NCBI GenBank assembly: GCA_963663665.2
Contig: CAXXKP010000001.1
Coordinates: forward strand, 806,001-870,000
Reading direction: 5' to 3'
Source of the DNA: SABI01 sp963663665
GTDB lineage: Bacteria; Spirochaetota; Spirochaetia; Sphaerochaetales; Sphaerochaetaceae
Length of the DNA stretch: 64,000 bases
The notes under the pieces are model-generated. The model had not been told where the DNA came from. It was given only the letters and a program-made list of their open reading frames with translations, and made no database searches. Numbering within the stretch: the stretch's first letter is position 1; the number at the start of each line of letters is the position of its first letter. This document shows positions 24,089 through 33,273 of this stretch, one piece after another. The position numbers and the translations under genes are program-made.

Positions 24089-25336
24089 TCAAAGAGCCTT
24101 GAAAGCTTCTTTTCCAGCAATTGCACCAGTTGACCAGGCAAGTTGTAAATTATAACCACCAGTTTCTCCATCGATATCAATCACTTCGCCACAGAAGTAG
24201 AGATGGGGAATAAGAGTCGACTGCATAGTGCGGAGGTCTACTTCATCAATAGAGATACCGCCTGATGTGATCATCCCTTTGCTTTCCATATTTTCAATAT
24301 CAATGATATAAGAGTCCTGAGTCAATGCAGTAGCAATTCGTTGGAAGGATTTCTTTCCTACTTCACTACTTTTTCTTTTCCCATCAAGGTCATTCTTCGC
24401 AAGAAGGTAGTCAATGAAAGAAGATGGTATTGGGAGTGAGGAGAGGACTGTTTTAAAGAGATTTTTGTTCATACTTTCACTCAATCTAGTAATCTCCTTT
24501 TGAACCTCTTTACTACTTCGCCTATCTCCTTTTTCATCATTGAGATAGCAAATATGTATGCTATCTCCTGTTGTGAGATAGCGAGAATTGTTAATAATCA
24601 CTGGTCCAGAGAGTCCATCGTGAGTAATCAGTAGAGCGCCTTTTTTCCATATTCCTTTTTGAATTTCAACATGAACATTTTCTAAGGTAATACCACTAAG
24701 GAGGTGAAGATCATCATCTCTTACTCTGATACCACTTAACCCAACTTTTAGCGGAGTGAGTGTATGCCCAAGAGATGAGGCGAGAAGATATCCATCTCCT
24801 TTGCTCCCAGTCTTTGGGAATGTTATTCCTCCAGTTGCTATAATGAGAGCATCAAACGTCCCAACTAAAGAATTTTGTGTATATAAAGTGAAGAGGGAGT
24901 CTTTTCTCTCAATTGAGCTAATCCTCTTTTGGTATTGAATTTCTATACTAAACTTTTCACACATCCGCAAGAGCGCGGTAAGAACATCTCTAGATTGAAA
25001 TGAGGCAGGAAATATTTTTCCATCTTCACGAGTTGCCACCTGTAGACCAATACTTTTAAAATACCGAAGCGTCTCCTTGGGTGAATAAGCATTAAGAATA
25101 ATTTCTACCTCTTTCTCGCGCTCATGATAATGCTTTATCATCTCTTTTATAGGTGAATCATGTGTTATATTACACTGAGACGAGCCTGTTATGAGGAGTT
25201 TTCTCGCAGGTTCTCTATTGCCTTCGAAGATTGTGATACTCACATCTTTAAGCATTTCGTCTCTAATAATAGCTGCGTGGAGGGCACTAAAGAGTCCACT
25301 CGCTCCTCCACCAATAATTGCAATTCTCTTTTTCAA
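24089..25336 (-). CDS. HI0933/YhiN-family FAD-dependent oxidoreductase
   Basis: A 415-residue flavoprotein of the HI0933/BaiN-like family. The N-terminal FAD-binding GGGASGLFSA with a downstream Glu (about 10-40), RKLLITGSSQCN (about 46-57), a second dinucleotide stretch IIATGGITFPKTGSKGDG (about 163-180), and the C-terminal FAD signature YFCGEVIDIDGETGGYN (about 382) are visible. Substrate unknown; some relatives reduce bile-acid intermediates, but the family is broad. The start codon is TTG, 3 nt after the aspS stop, so the two are translated as one operon. Confidence 0.88.
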   Translation of the reverse strand: MKKRIAIIGGGASGLFSALHAAIIRDEMLKDVSITIFEGNREPARKLLITGSSQCNITHDSPIKEMIKHYHEREKEVEIILNAYSPKETLRYFKSIGLQVATREDGKIFPASFQSRDVLTALLRMCEKFSIEIQYQKRISSIERKDSLFTLYTQNSLVGTFDALIIATGGITFPKTGSKGDGYLLASSLGHTLTPLKVGLSGIRVRDDDLHLLSGITLENVHVEIQKGIWKKGALLITHDGLSGPVIINNSRYLTTGDSIHICYLNDEKGDRRSSKEVQKEITRLSESMNKNLFKTVLSSLPIPSSFIDYLLAKNDLDGKRKSSEVGKKSFQRIATALTQDSYIIDIENMESKGMITSGGISIDEVDLRTMQSTLIPHLYFCGEVIDIDGETGGYNLQLAWSTGAIAGKEAFKAL

Positions 25337-25338
25337 AT

Positions 25339-27120
25339 TTACTTTTTATCTTCTTTGATAATCAAATGAAGCTCATCTAATTGCGCAGTGTCTACATAGC
25401 TAGGAGAATCATCCATCGGGGAGATAGCCGCAGTATTTTTAGGGAATGCAATAACCTCTTTGATTGATGTTTCGCCTGCCATAATCATCACCATTCTATC
25501 GATTCCAGGAGCAATACCACCGTGCGGTGGGGGCCCATATTTGAAGGCATTCAAAAGGAATCCAAAACGATCTTGAGATTCTTCATCTGGAATATTACAA
25601 ATTCTAAATACTCTTTTTTGAAGTTCAATATCATGAATTCTTATAGAACCAGATGCAACCTCGTAGCCATTTAATACAAGGTCATATAAATCCCCTTTAA
25701 CTTCTCCAGGATTACTCTCTAAGGTATCGATGTATTGTGTTTGTGGCATACTAAACATGTGGTGGGCAGCTTCCCAGTGACCTCTGTCTTCGTTGTATTC
25801 AAAGAGAGGGAAGTCAATAATCCAGCAGAATGCAAATTTAGAAGGATCAATAAGGCCAAGATCTTTTGCAATTTTTACTCTCACAGCTCCTAGTGAACTG
25901 CAGGTTGTTTTCCAGTTATCTGCAACGAAAAGAAGCATGTCTCCAGGATTCGCTTGAGTATACGTGATTACCTTATCATTGATTTCAATAAGGAACTTAC
26001 TAATTCCACCCTCTAATTCTCCATTTTCATTTACTTTTGCCCAAGCTAGCCCTTTTGCTTTATATATCTTTGCAGCCTCTTCTAAGCTCGTGATATATTT
26101 TCTAGAGAAAGCCACTTCGTTACTATGAGGAGCTTTTATTACTTTTACACATCCTCCATTACCAAGGACATCCTTGAATGTAGAGAAGGTGCTTTGATGA
26201 GCTAATTCATCAAAGTCTAGTAGAGGGAGATCGTATCTCAAGTCTGGTTTGTCTACCCCGTATGTATTCATAGCCTCATGCCAACTAAGACGAGTAAAAT
26301 GTTCTGGTGTTTCATAACTCATCACTTTTTTAAATACATGATGGAAGAGTTCTTCAATAATTAGTAAGACATCATCACGTTTTACAAAACTGAGTTCCAT
26401 ATCGAGCTGAGTAAATTCTAATTGTCTATCACCTCTCGCATCTTCATCTCTGTAACACCGAGCAATTTGGAAATATTTATCAAAGCCACTAACCATGAGA
26501 ATTTGTTTCATTAATTGAGGGCTTTGAGGGAGAGCGTAAAATTTACCAGCATACAAGCGTGAGGGAACTAAGAAATCTCTTGCTCCTTCTGGGGTAGATT
26601 TTATAAGGGTAGGAGTCTCTATTTCATAGAAGTCCCTATCGCTCAAGAACTCTCTAATAGCACGAATGAAGTCGTGTCTTAGTTTAATCCTCTTTTGCAT
26701 TCCAAACGATCTAAGGTCTAGATATCTATAGCGTAAACGAGTCTCTTCTTTAGCATCAGACTCTTCATCAACTAAGAAAGGAACAGTATCGCAGACACTT
26801 AACACCTCAATAGAGGAAACGTCTACTTCAATTTCCCCAGTGACCATCTCTTTATTAACCATCGTATCTGGTCGTGCGTTAACTACACCTTCTATACTTA
26901 TACAGTATTCTGCATGTAAGGATGCGGCTATTTCAATAACTTCACTCTTTGCGGTATCTGAGATGACAACCTGCGTGATTCCATAACGGTCTCTGAGGTT
27001 AATAAAATGGATTCCCCCATGATTACGGGTTCTATGTACCCATCCATTGAGAACAACTGTTTTGCCTACATCTTCTTTACGTAATTGACCACACGTAACG
27101 GTTCTTTGCTTGTATTCCAT
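25339..27120 (-). CDS. aspS: aspartyl-tRNA synthetase (bacterial type)
   Basis: A 593-residue class II enzyme charging tRNA-Asp. An N-terminal OB anticodon domain (GWVHRTRNHGGIHFINLRDR, about 25-44) is followed by the class II core: LPQSPQLMKQ, motif 2 FQIARCYRDEDARGDRQ (about 217), the bacterial GAD insertion (about 290-420), and motif 3 GIAPGIDRMVMI near the end. It leads the operon aspS-flavoprotein-OsmC-23029. The ATG lacks a Shine-Dalgarno and lies 7 nt after TATATT, so a leaderless message is likely. I cannot tell whether it also makes Asp-tRNA-Asn. Confidence 0.96.
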   Translation of the reverse strand: MEYKQRTVTCGQLRKEDVGKTVVLNGWVHRTRNHGGIHFINLRDRYGITQVVISDTAKSEVIEIAASLHAEYCISIEGVVNARPDTMVNKEMVTGEIEVDVSSIEVLSVCDTVPFLVDEESDAKEETRLRYRYLDLRSFGMQKRIKLRHDFIRAIREFLSDRDFYEIETPTLIKSTPEGARDFLVPSRLYAGKFYALPQSPQLMKQILMVSGFDKYFQIARCYRDEDARGDRQLEFTQLDMELSFVKRDDVLLIIEELFHHVFKKVMSYETPEHFTRLSWHEAMNTYGVDKPDLRYDLPLLDFDELAHQSTFSTFKDVLGNGGCVKVIKAPHSNEVAFSRKYITSLEEAAKIYKAKGLAWAKVNENGELEGGISKFLIEINDKVITYTQANPGDMLLFVADNWKTTCSSLGAVRVKIAKDLGLIDPSKFAFCWIIDFPLFEYNEDRGHWEAAHHMFSMPQTQYIDTLESNPGEVKGDLYDLVLNGYEVASGSIRIHDIELQKRVFRICNIPDEESQDRFGFLLNAFKYGPPPHGGIAPGIDRMVMIMAGETSIKEVIAFPKNTAAISPMDDSPSYVDTAQLDELHLIIKEDKK

Positions 27121-27127
27121 GGATGGA

Positions 27128-27157
27128 AATATAGCACTATTTCCTACCTTTTTTCAA
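27128..27157 (-). promoter_or_regulatory. aspS promoter (leaderless)
   Basis: On the minus strand TTGAAA (27152-27157), 18-nt spacer, TATATT (27128-27133), then 7 nt to the ATG. Confidence 0.6.
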
Positions 27158-27180
27158 TGTGGAAAAAGTGTAGAGGGTTT

Positions 27181-28452
27181 TTATCTTTTCCCTTCATTTT
27201 CAATTCTTCTCTCGTTAGCGACTGCAAGCATAAGTTTAATTCGGTTTTCTTGATTTACTCTTGTGGCACCAGGATCATAATCTATCGGAACAATATTTAT
27301 AGTATTATCTAGATCTTTAAGAGATTTCATCATCCCTTTTCCTGCGATATGGTTTGGAAGGCATCCGAAAGGTTGAACAATAATAATATTTTTATATCCA
27401 ATTTTTGCTAAATCTCTCATTTCAGCGGTAAGAAGCCATCCTTCCCCCATTTTGCAGCTGATAGAAATGACTTCTTTTACCGATTCAACACTTTTATGAA
27501 AAAAACGAGGTGCAATAAAGGGGTGAGAGGCTTCTACTTCATCGATCATCACTTTTTCTAATTTCGATAGATACCATAAGAGCATCCTCATGACAATGAG
27601 TCGGATTTTATTGCCCCCATATAGTGTAATATCTTCGATTTGGTTTTGAACTGCATAGAGCATGAATCCCATAATACCTGGAATCATCACCTCACATGAT
27701 TGTGAATGAAGAAATTCTTCTAGGTGATTATTACCAAGAGCAGCATATTTCATATAGATTTCTCCAACAATTCCAACTCTTACTACCGGTCTATCATACT
27801 CTTTCTCAATCTCATAGAAATCTTGAACCATCGAGCGGATGTTCTTTCTCATTTCACGTATATGATATCCTTTGTTTTTTTCAAACTCTTGTTGAAAGAA
27901 CTGGATCCACTTATGAGTAAGAATATCTGTGTTACCATCCTTTTTCTCATACACCTTTGTTTGATTCTTCAATAACATGAGGGTATCACCATAGATTAGC
28001 GCTGCTAACCCTTTTCTTAGCATAGAGTAGGTGAGTGTAAATCCACTATTTTTATTCATCCCTTTAAGGTTCAAGGAGAGAACAGGGATGTAGTCGTAAC
28101 CTGCTCTTTCAAGAGCTTTTTTCAATAAATGAATATAATTACTTGCTCTACAGCCTCCTCCTGTTTGAGTAATGGCAAGGGCAACTTTATGATTATCATA
28201 GAGGCCGCTATCGAGGGCATCTATCATCTGTCCGATTACTAATAATGCTGGGTAACAGGTATCGTTATGCACATATTTTAGGCCTTTTTGAATTACCTGA
28301 GGTCCTTCATTCTCTAACAAGTGTACATTGTAGCCCTCTTGTTTAAGCACGTGGGCAATAAGTGAAAATTGAATTTTTGCCATCTGCGGAGCTAGGATGG
28401 TATGTGTTGACCTCATTTCCTTCGTAAAGGCGACAGTGTGTGAAGTTCTCAT
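27181..28452 (-). CDS. 2-hydroxyacyl-CoA dehydratase-related protein (C-terminal part of a split fusion)
   Basis: A 423-residue protein related to the D subunit of 2-hydroxyacyl-CoA dehydratases and the C-terminal third of the about 1,400-residue activase fusion proteins common in anaerobes. Blocks seen are NDTCYPALLVIGQ, TQTGGGCRASNYI (about 93-105, a likely Fe-S ligand region) and VQPFGCLPNHIAGKGM near 345. Its ATG follows the TGA of the upstream gene after 3 nt and is in the same frame, so one stop codon separates the two halves. A weak GAGG lies about 11 nt upstream; translation probably depends on re-initiation. Confidence 0.8.
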   Translation of the reverse strand: MRTSHTVAFTKEMRSTHTILAPQMAKIQFSLIAHVLKQEGYNVHLLENEGPQVIQKGLKYVHNDTCYPALLVIGQMIDALDSGLYDNHKVALAITQTGGGCRASNYIHLLKKALERAGYDYIPVLSLNLKGMNKNSGFTLTYSMLRKGLAALIYGDTLMLLKNQTKVYEKKDGNTDILTHKWIQFFQQEFEKNKGYHIREMRKNIRSMVQDFYEIEKEYDRPVVRVGIVGEIYMKYAALGNNHLEEFLHSQSCEVMIPGIMGFMLYAVQNQIEDITLYGGNKIRLIVMRMLLWYLSKLEKVMIDEVEASHPFIAPRFFHKSVESVKEVISISCKMGEGWLLTAEMRDLAKIGYKNIIIVQPFGCLPNHIAGKGMMKSLKDLDNTINIVPIDYDPGATRVNQENRIKLMLAVANERRIENEGKR

Positions 28453-28455
28453 GGT

Positions 28456-31362
28456 TCAATTTGCCTCGATTGCTGATAATAAGGAGCGTAATCTGATCTT
28501 TACTGCTCCAAGATTTGTAATTTCATCAATTTTTATCTGTGTATACATCTTGTCGTGGCTCTCTACAATCTCTCTCACTTCATCAGTTGTAATTGCATCA
28601 AGACCACAACCGAAACTGACTAGTTGTACAATATGAATATCTTTTTCTTTCCCAATTGCTTCGGCTACCCCATAGAGACGAGCATGATAGGTCCATTGAT
28701 TTAGAACATGTGTTTCGACTCTCTTTTTCTCAATTCTATAGGAGTCTTCACTAATTACTGCACAATCAAGAGAAGTAAGGAGTTTGTCGATCCCATGGTG
28801 CACTTCTGGGTCTGCGTGATAGGGTCTTCCAGCAAGTAGGATGATAGTTTTACCGATCTTTCTACTTTCACTTATTATTCTCGTTCCCTCTTCTTTCATA
28901 TCTTGTATGTATTGATTATAGGCTCTAAAGCCATTATCTATGGCTTCCTTTACCTTTTTCAGAGAGATTCCTTGTATGTACGGAGCTAGTTGTTCTAATA
29001 GTTTTTTTGGGTATTGCTTAATTCTATGAAGATCAATGGGAGGATGAATGAAATTGATATTTTTAAGTCCATCAATGCTTGCTTCTAACACCTCAGGGTA
29101 ATAAGCAACAACAGGACAATTGAATCTGTTATCTCCAAGTCCTTCTTCAATATTATACGTCATAAGGGGGTAGAAGATGGTTTTTAGGTTATAATCGAGA
29201 AGTGTTTGTATATGGCCGTGCATGAGTTTAGCTGGGAAGCAGACTGTATCACTTGCGATTGTAGATTGTCCTTTTAGATAGAGATCTCTGTTCGATAGGG
29301 GCGAAAGGACGACTTTTCTGTTAAGAGTTTCAAAAAAAGTTTTCCAGAAATAGATTAATTCATAAATATTTAGTCCAAGGGGTATTCCTATAGTGTCATT
29401 ATCGATATGCTCATAATCAAAGAGGTTCAAACTATTAAGTTTCTCAAGTTTCCATTCGTAGATATTAAGAAGGTTACTCTCTTTAATGTGTGTTATAGGT
29501 TTTTCACATCTATTTCCACTAATAAACTTTCCACTCGGGAGGAAGTTATTAATAGTAAGTCTGCAATGATTTGTGCAAAGTTTACACGTAACATTCTTCA
29601 CGGTATGAGAAAATTGAGCTAACTTTTCTTTTGGTATTATAGAACTTTTCTCTAAATGTAAAGATTTTGCATGAAGTGCAGCACCAAAAGCCCCCATAAG
29701 TCCTGATATTGAGGGCCGAATGACTTCGTGACTTAGTTCCATTTCGAAAGCTCTGAGAATTGCATCGTTATAGAACGTTCCACCTTGTACGACAATGTGT
29801 TTTCCTAATTGGTCAGGGCTATGAGCTCTGATGACTTTATAGAGGGCATTCTTTACTACACTAATTGAGAGCCCTGCGCTAATATTCTGTACTTCCACAC
29901 CCTCTTTTTGAGCCTGTTTTACACTTGAATTCATAAATACCGTGCATCTTGAACCAAGATCTACGGGATGTGTTGCGAAGAGCCCTTTCTTACTAAAATC
30001 TTCAATTTCATAGGAAAGAGAGGAAGCAAATGTTTGTAAGAAAGATCCGCACCCAGAGGAACAGGCTTCGTTCAAATAGATACTATCAACAATCTTATTA
30101 TGAATTTTAAAACATTTTATATCCTGTCCTCCGATATCAATGACAAATTCAACATTGGGAGCAACGTGTTGAGCTGCCTTCAGATGTGCAACAGTTTCAA
30201 CGATTCCTGAGTCTATGTGAAAAGCATTTTCTATTAAGTGCTCCCCATAACCTGTGACGGCAGAGCCCTTAATAATCATTTCAGGATATGTATTATACAG
30301 ATGAGTGAGATTCTCTTTGATGACAGTGACGGGATTTCCATTATTACTCTGATAAAAACTATAGATAATTTCATCTTTTTCATTGAGGGCAACGACTTTT
30401 ATTGTAGTTGAACCTGCATCGATTCCAATATAGGTATTTGGTGAGTTCGGGTTGAAAATAGTTGTAGGTACTTGTTCTTTGTTGTGTCTTTTCAGGAAAG
30501 ACTCATGTTCCTCTTTATTCTCAAACAAAGGAGGTAGAAAGGAAACTGTCTCACTGCTCTTTTGATGAAGGAATTTATCTACAACCTCATCAATTCTCAC
30601 TTCACTTGTAGCACAATATGCAGCTCCAAGTGCTACAAAAAGGAGCGAGTTTTGTGGACAAATTCCTTTCGTGTGGAGTGTGGTGTCGAAATGATTTCTT
30701 AACTCACTCATAAAGGTGAGTGGGCCTCCTAAGTAAACTACAATTCCACTAATAGGACGGCCTTGAGCAAGACCGCCTATTGTTTGGTTTACAACAGCTT
30801 GAAGAATGCTTGAAGCGAGGTCACTTTTATGTGCTCCTTGATTCAAAAGGGGTTGGATATCACTTTTAGCAAATACACCACATCTTGATGCAATTGTATA
30901 TGTCCTTGTTGCCTCTTTTGCAAGTTCATCAAAAGCCTCTATGTTTACATGTAATAAGGAAGCCATTTGATCAATGAAAGCTCCTGTGCCACCAGCACAA
31001 GAGCCGTTCATTCTCACCTCCATTCCTTGATTGAAGAATAGAATTTTAGCATCTTCGCCACCAAGTTCAATGACAACATCGCAATTAGGTATGATTTTTT
31101 TTGTAGCAACTCTTGTCGCATACACTTCTTGAACGAAAGGAATACCACATCTATCAGCGAGACCCATTCCTGCTGAGCCACTTATCATTAAATTAACAGG
31201 TTTTCGATGTATGATATGAGAGTCAATATATTCTAATAGAGAGGCACTTTTTTCTGCAATTTGAGAATAATGCCTCTCATAATTGGAGTAAACAATCTGA
31301 TTTTGGTCGTCAATTACCACGCATTTAATGGTAGTTGAACCAATATCTAATCCTATAGTCAA
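28456..31362 (-). CDS. acyl-CoA dehydratase activase, double BadF/BcrA ATPase (N-terminal part of a split fusion)
   Basis: A 968-residue protein with two ASKHA-type ATPase domains: TIGLDIGSTTIKCVVID with GSCAGGTGAF (first) and YIGIDAGSTTIKVVALNE with EACSSGCGSF (second). The Cys are the ligands of the [4Fe-4S] cluster shared by the activase dimer. A Cys cluster (CKLCTNHCRLT, about 590) and a DUF2229-like part follow. Activases use ATP to push one electron onto a dehydratase. The start is TTG 31362 with GGAGG 8 nt before. It ends with TGA directly in frame with the next gene. The exact substrate is not known; some family members have no known acyl-CoA. Confidence 0.85.
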   Translation of the reverse strand: MTIGLDIGSTTIKCVVIDDQNQIVYSNYERHYSQIAEKSASLLEYIDSHIIHRKPVNLMISGSAGMGLADRCGIPFVQEVYATRVATKKIIPNCDVVIELGGEDAKILFFNQGMEVRMNGSCAGGTGAFIDQMASLLHVNIEAFDELAKEATRTYTIASRCGVFAKSDIQPLLNQGAHKSDLASSILQAVVNQTIGGLAQGRPISGIVVYLGGPLTFMSELRNHFDTTLHTKGICPQNSLLFVALGAAYCATSEVRIDEVVDKFLHQKSSETVSFLPPLFENKEEHESFLKRHNKEQVPTTIFNPNSPNTYIGIDAGSTTIKVVALNEKDEIIYSFYQSNNGNPVTVIKENLTHLYNTYPEMIIKGSAVTGYGEHLIENAFHIDSGIVETVAHLKAAQHVAPNVEFVIDIGGQDIKCFKIHNKIVDSIYLNEACSSGCGSFLQTFASSLSYEIEDFSKKGLFATHPVDLGSRCTVFMNSSVKQAQKEGVEVQNISAGLSISVVKNALYKVIRAHSPDQLGKHIVVQGGTFYNDAILRAFEMELSHEVIRPSISGLMGAFGAALHAKSLHLEKSSIIPKEKLAQFSHTVKNVTCKLCTNHCRLTINNFLPSGKFISGNRCEKPITHIKESNLLNIYEWKLEKLNSLNLFDYEHIDNDTIGIPLGLNIYELIYFWKTFFETLNRKVVLSPLSNRDLYLKGQSTIASDTVCFPAKLMHGHIQTLLDYNLKTIFYPLMTYNIEEGLGDNRFNCPVVAYYPEVLEASIDGLKNINFIHPPIDLHRIKQYPKKLLEQLAPYIQGISLKKVKEAIDNGFRAYNQYIQDMKEEGTRIISESRKIGKTIILLAGRPYHADPEVHHGIDKLLTSLDCAVISEDSYRIEKKRVETHVLNQWTYHARLYGVAEAIGKEKDIHIVQLVSFGCGLDAITTDEVREIVESHDKMYTQIKIDEITNLGAVKIRLRSLLSAIEAN

Positions 31363-31422
31363 CTTTATGCCCTCCAGCAATGTAAGATGATACTAACGAT
31401 TTACTACACAGAAAACAATATA

Positions 31423-33273
31423 TTATGCAGTTCCTTTTTCAAATTGAGCTTGATACAGGTCTGCATACATTCCATTTTTCTGTAAAAGAGATTCATGATT
31501 TCCCATTTCTACTATATCACCATCTTTCATAACGAGGATAAGGTCTGCATTACGAATAGTAGAAAGTCGGTGTGCAATAATAAAGCTTGTTCTGTTTTTC
31601 ATAACTCTCTCTGTTGCTTCTTGTATAAGAACTTCAGTGCGAGTATCTACTGAGCTTGTTGCTTCATCTAATATCAGAATTTCTGGATCCATAATCATTG
31701 CTCTAGCGATTGTGATGAGTTGCTTCTGTCCTTGAGAGATATTTGAAGAGTCTTCATTTATCTCCATATCATATCCTCCTGGGAGTGTATGAATGAAATG
31801 ATTAATGTGGGCATAGTTTGCAGCTTGTTCTACCATTTCATCAGTTGCCTCTAAGTTCCCGTACCTGATATTCTCTTTTATAGAACCTTTGAATAGCCAG
31901 GCATCCTGTAACACCATACCAAAGTGCGATCGCAAATCCTTTCTACTAAGTTCTCTAATATCGTGAGAGTCTATCAAAATAGCTCCTTTATCGACATCGT
32001 AGAATCTCATGAGAAGTTTTACCATCGTTGTTTTACCAGCGCCAGTGGGACCCACAATTGCAACTTTTTGGCCTTTTGCGATATGAGCTGTAAAGTCATG
32101 GATAATAGGCTGACTTTCATTATACCCAAAAGTGACATGGGAAAAATCTACATTACCTTCTAGCCTGTTGATTGTGCACATAACCTCGGTCTCTTTTTCA
32201 GGCTCTTCATCAAGGAATTCAAATACTCTCTCGGCTGCAGCAATTGTTGATTGAAACAGGTTTGAGATTTGTGCGACTTGGCTAATTGGTTGGGTGAAAC
32301 TTTTCATATACTGAATAAAAGCTTGAATATCACCAACAGTGATAGTCTGTCTAATTGCTAAAAGACCTCCTAAAAGGGCTATAGCAACATATGCAATATC
32401 TCCAATGGATTGCATAATTGGCATCATCAGTCCACTTAAGAATTGACTCTTCCATGCACAGTTATAGAGCTCTTCATTTGTTTTATCAAATACTTCTTCT
32501 TGCTGTTTTTCTCCATTAAAAGATTTTACGATTAACTGCCCACTATAAACCTCTTCAATTTGGCCATTTATTTCTCCTAATGTCTTTTGCTGTTTTACAA
32601 AGTACTTTTGAGATTTTTTTACAATAAATGAGATCAGTATCATAGAGAGGGGGAGAATAATCAGGGTAATGAGTGTCATCAATACACTGATACTTAACAT
32701 CATCACAAGGACACCTATCATCGTAGTAAGACTTGTTATGAGTTGAACACTACTCTGATTGAGGTTTTGACTTAATAGATCTACATCATTCGTTACCCGA
32801 GAGAGGATATCTCCATGAGTTGTTGCGTCAAAGCTTTTAAAAGGCATGGCATGAATCACGTCAACTAACTCTTTTCTCATCTTTTTCGAGATTTTCTGAG
32901 TAATTCCACTCATGATAAAACCACTTAAGAATGTAAATATTGAACTTACTATATACATCCCCGCTAAGAACATGAGAATAGATTTAATATATGGGAAGTC
33001 TATTCCTTCTCCCCCTTTTAAGGCTGAGTTGATACCTACGAATATTGTGGTAGTAGCTCTACCTAATATTTTTGGTCCGATGATTGTGAAAATCGTTCCT
33101 ATAAGAGCTGCTATAAGAGCAATTGCGAGAGATAGTCGGTATGGTTTAAACCATTTTATGAGGCGAGAAGCACTTTTTTTAAAGTTTTTAGGTTTTTGTA
33201 CAGGAAATCCCATACCGCCGTGACCTCCACGCATCATTGGTTTTGCTGGTTGTTTTTGTTGTTCATTACTCAT
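31423..33273 (-). CDS. heterodimeric ABC exporter subunit with the catalytic ATP site
   Basis: A 616-residue half-transporter: six membrane helices (about 40-330), then an ATPase domain with Walker A GPTGAGKTTM, signature ISQGQKQLI, Walker B ILILDEATSSVD (catalytic Glu present) and switch His IIAHRLST. The signature is degenerate (SQGQ rather than SGGQ). Together with its partner 33266-35281 it forms an exporter of the BmrCD/LmrCD/TM287-288 type, usually moving drugs or lipophilic compounds. A Gly/Met/Pro-rich N-terminus (residues 1-25) is unusual. The ATG lies inside the end of the upstream gene, 8 nt overlap. Confidence 0.9.
   Translation of the reverse strand: MSNEQQKQPAKPMMRGGHGGMGFPVQKPKNFKKSASRLIKWFKPYRLSLAIALIAALIGTIFTIIGPKILGRATTTIFVGINSALKGGEGIDFPYIKSILMFLAGMYIVSSIFTFLSGFIMSGITQKISKKMRKELVDVIHAMPFKSFDATTHGDILSRVTNDVDLLSQNLNQSSVQLITSLTTMIGVLVMMLSISVLMTLITLIILPLSMILISFIVKKSQKYFVKQQKTLGEINGQIEEVYSGQLIVKSFNGEKQQEEVFDKTNEELYNCAWKSQFLSGLMMPIMQSIGDIAYVAIALLGGLLAIRQTITVGDIQAFIQYMKSFTQPISQVAQISNLFQSTIAAAERVFEFLDEEPEKETEVMCTINRLEGNVDFSHVTFGYNESQPIIHDFTAHIAKGQKVAIVGPTGAGKTTMVKLLMRFYDVDKGAILIDSHDIRELSRKDLRSHFGMVLQDAWLFKGSIKENIRYGNLEATDEMVEQAANYAHINHFIHTLPGGYDMEINEDSSNISQGQKQLITIARAMIMDPEILILDEATSSVDTRTEVLIQEATERVMKNRTSFIIAHRLSTIRNADLILVMKDGDIVEMGNHESLLQKNGMYADLYQAQFEKGTA

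Noticed and set aside
28456..28458. TGA as selenocysteine codon
   Set aside because: No clear SECIS-like stem directly after it, no Cys-type active-site context, and a start codon follows in frame after 3 nt.
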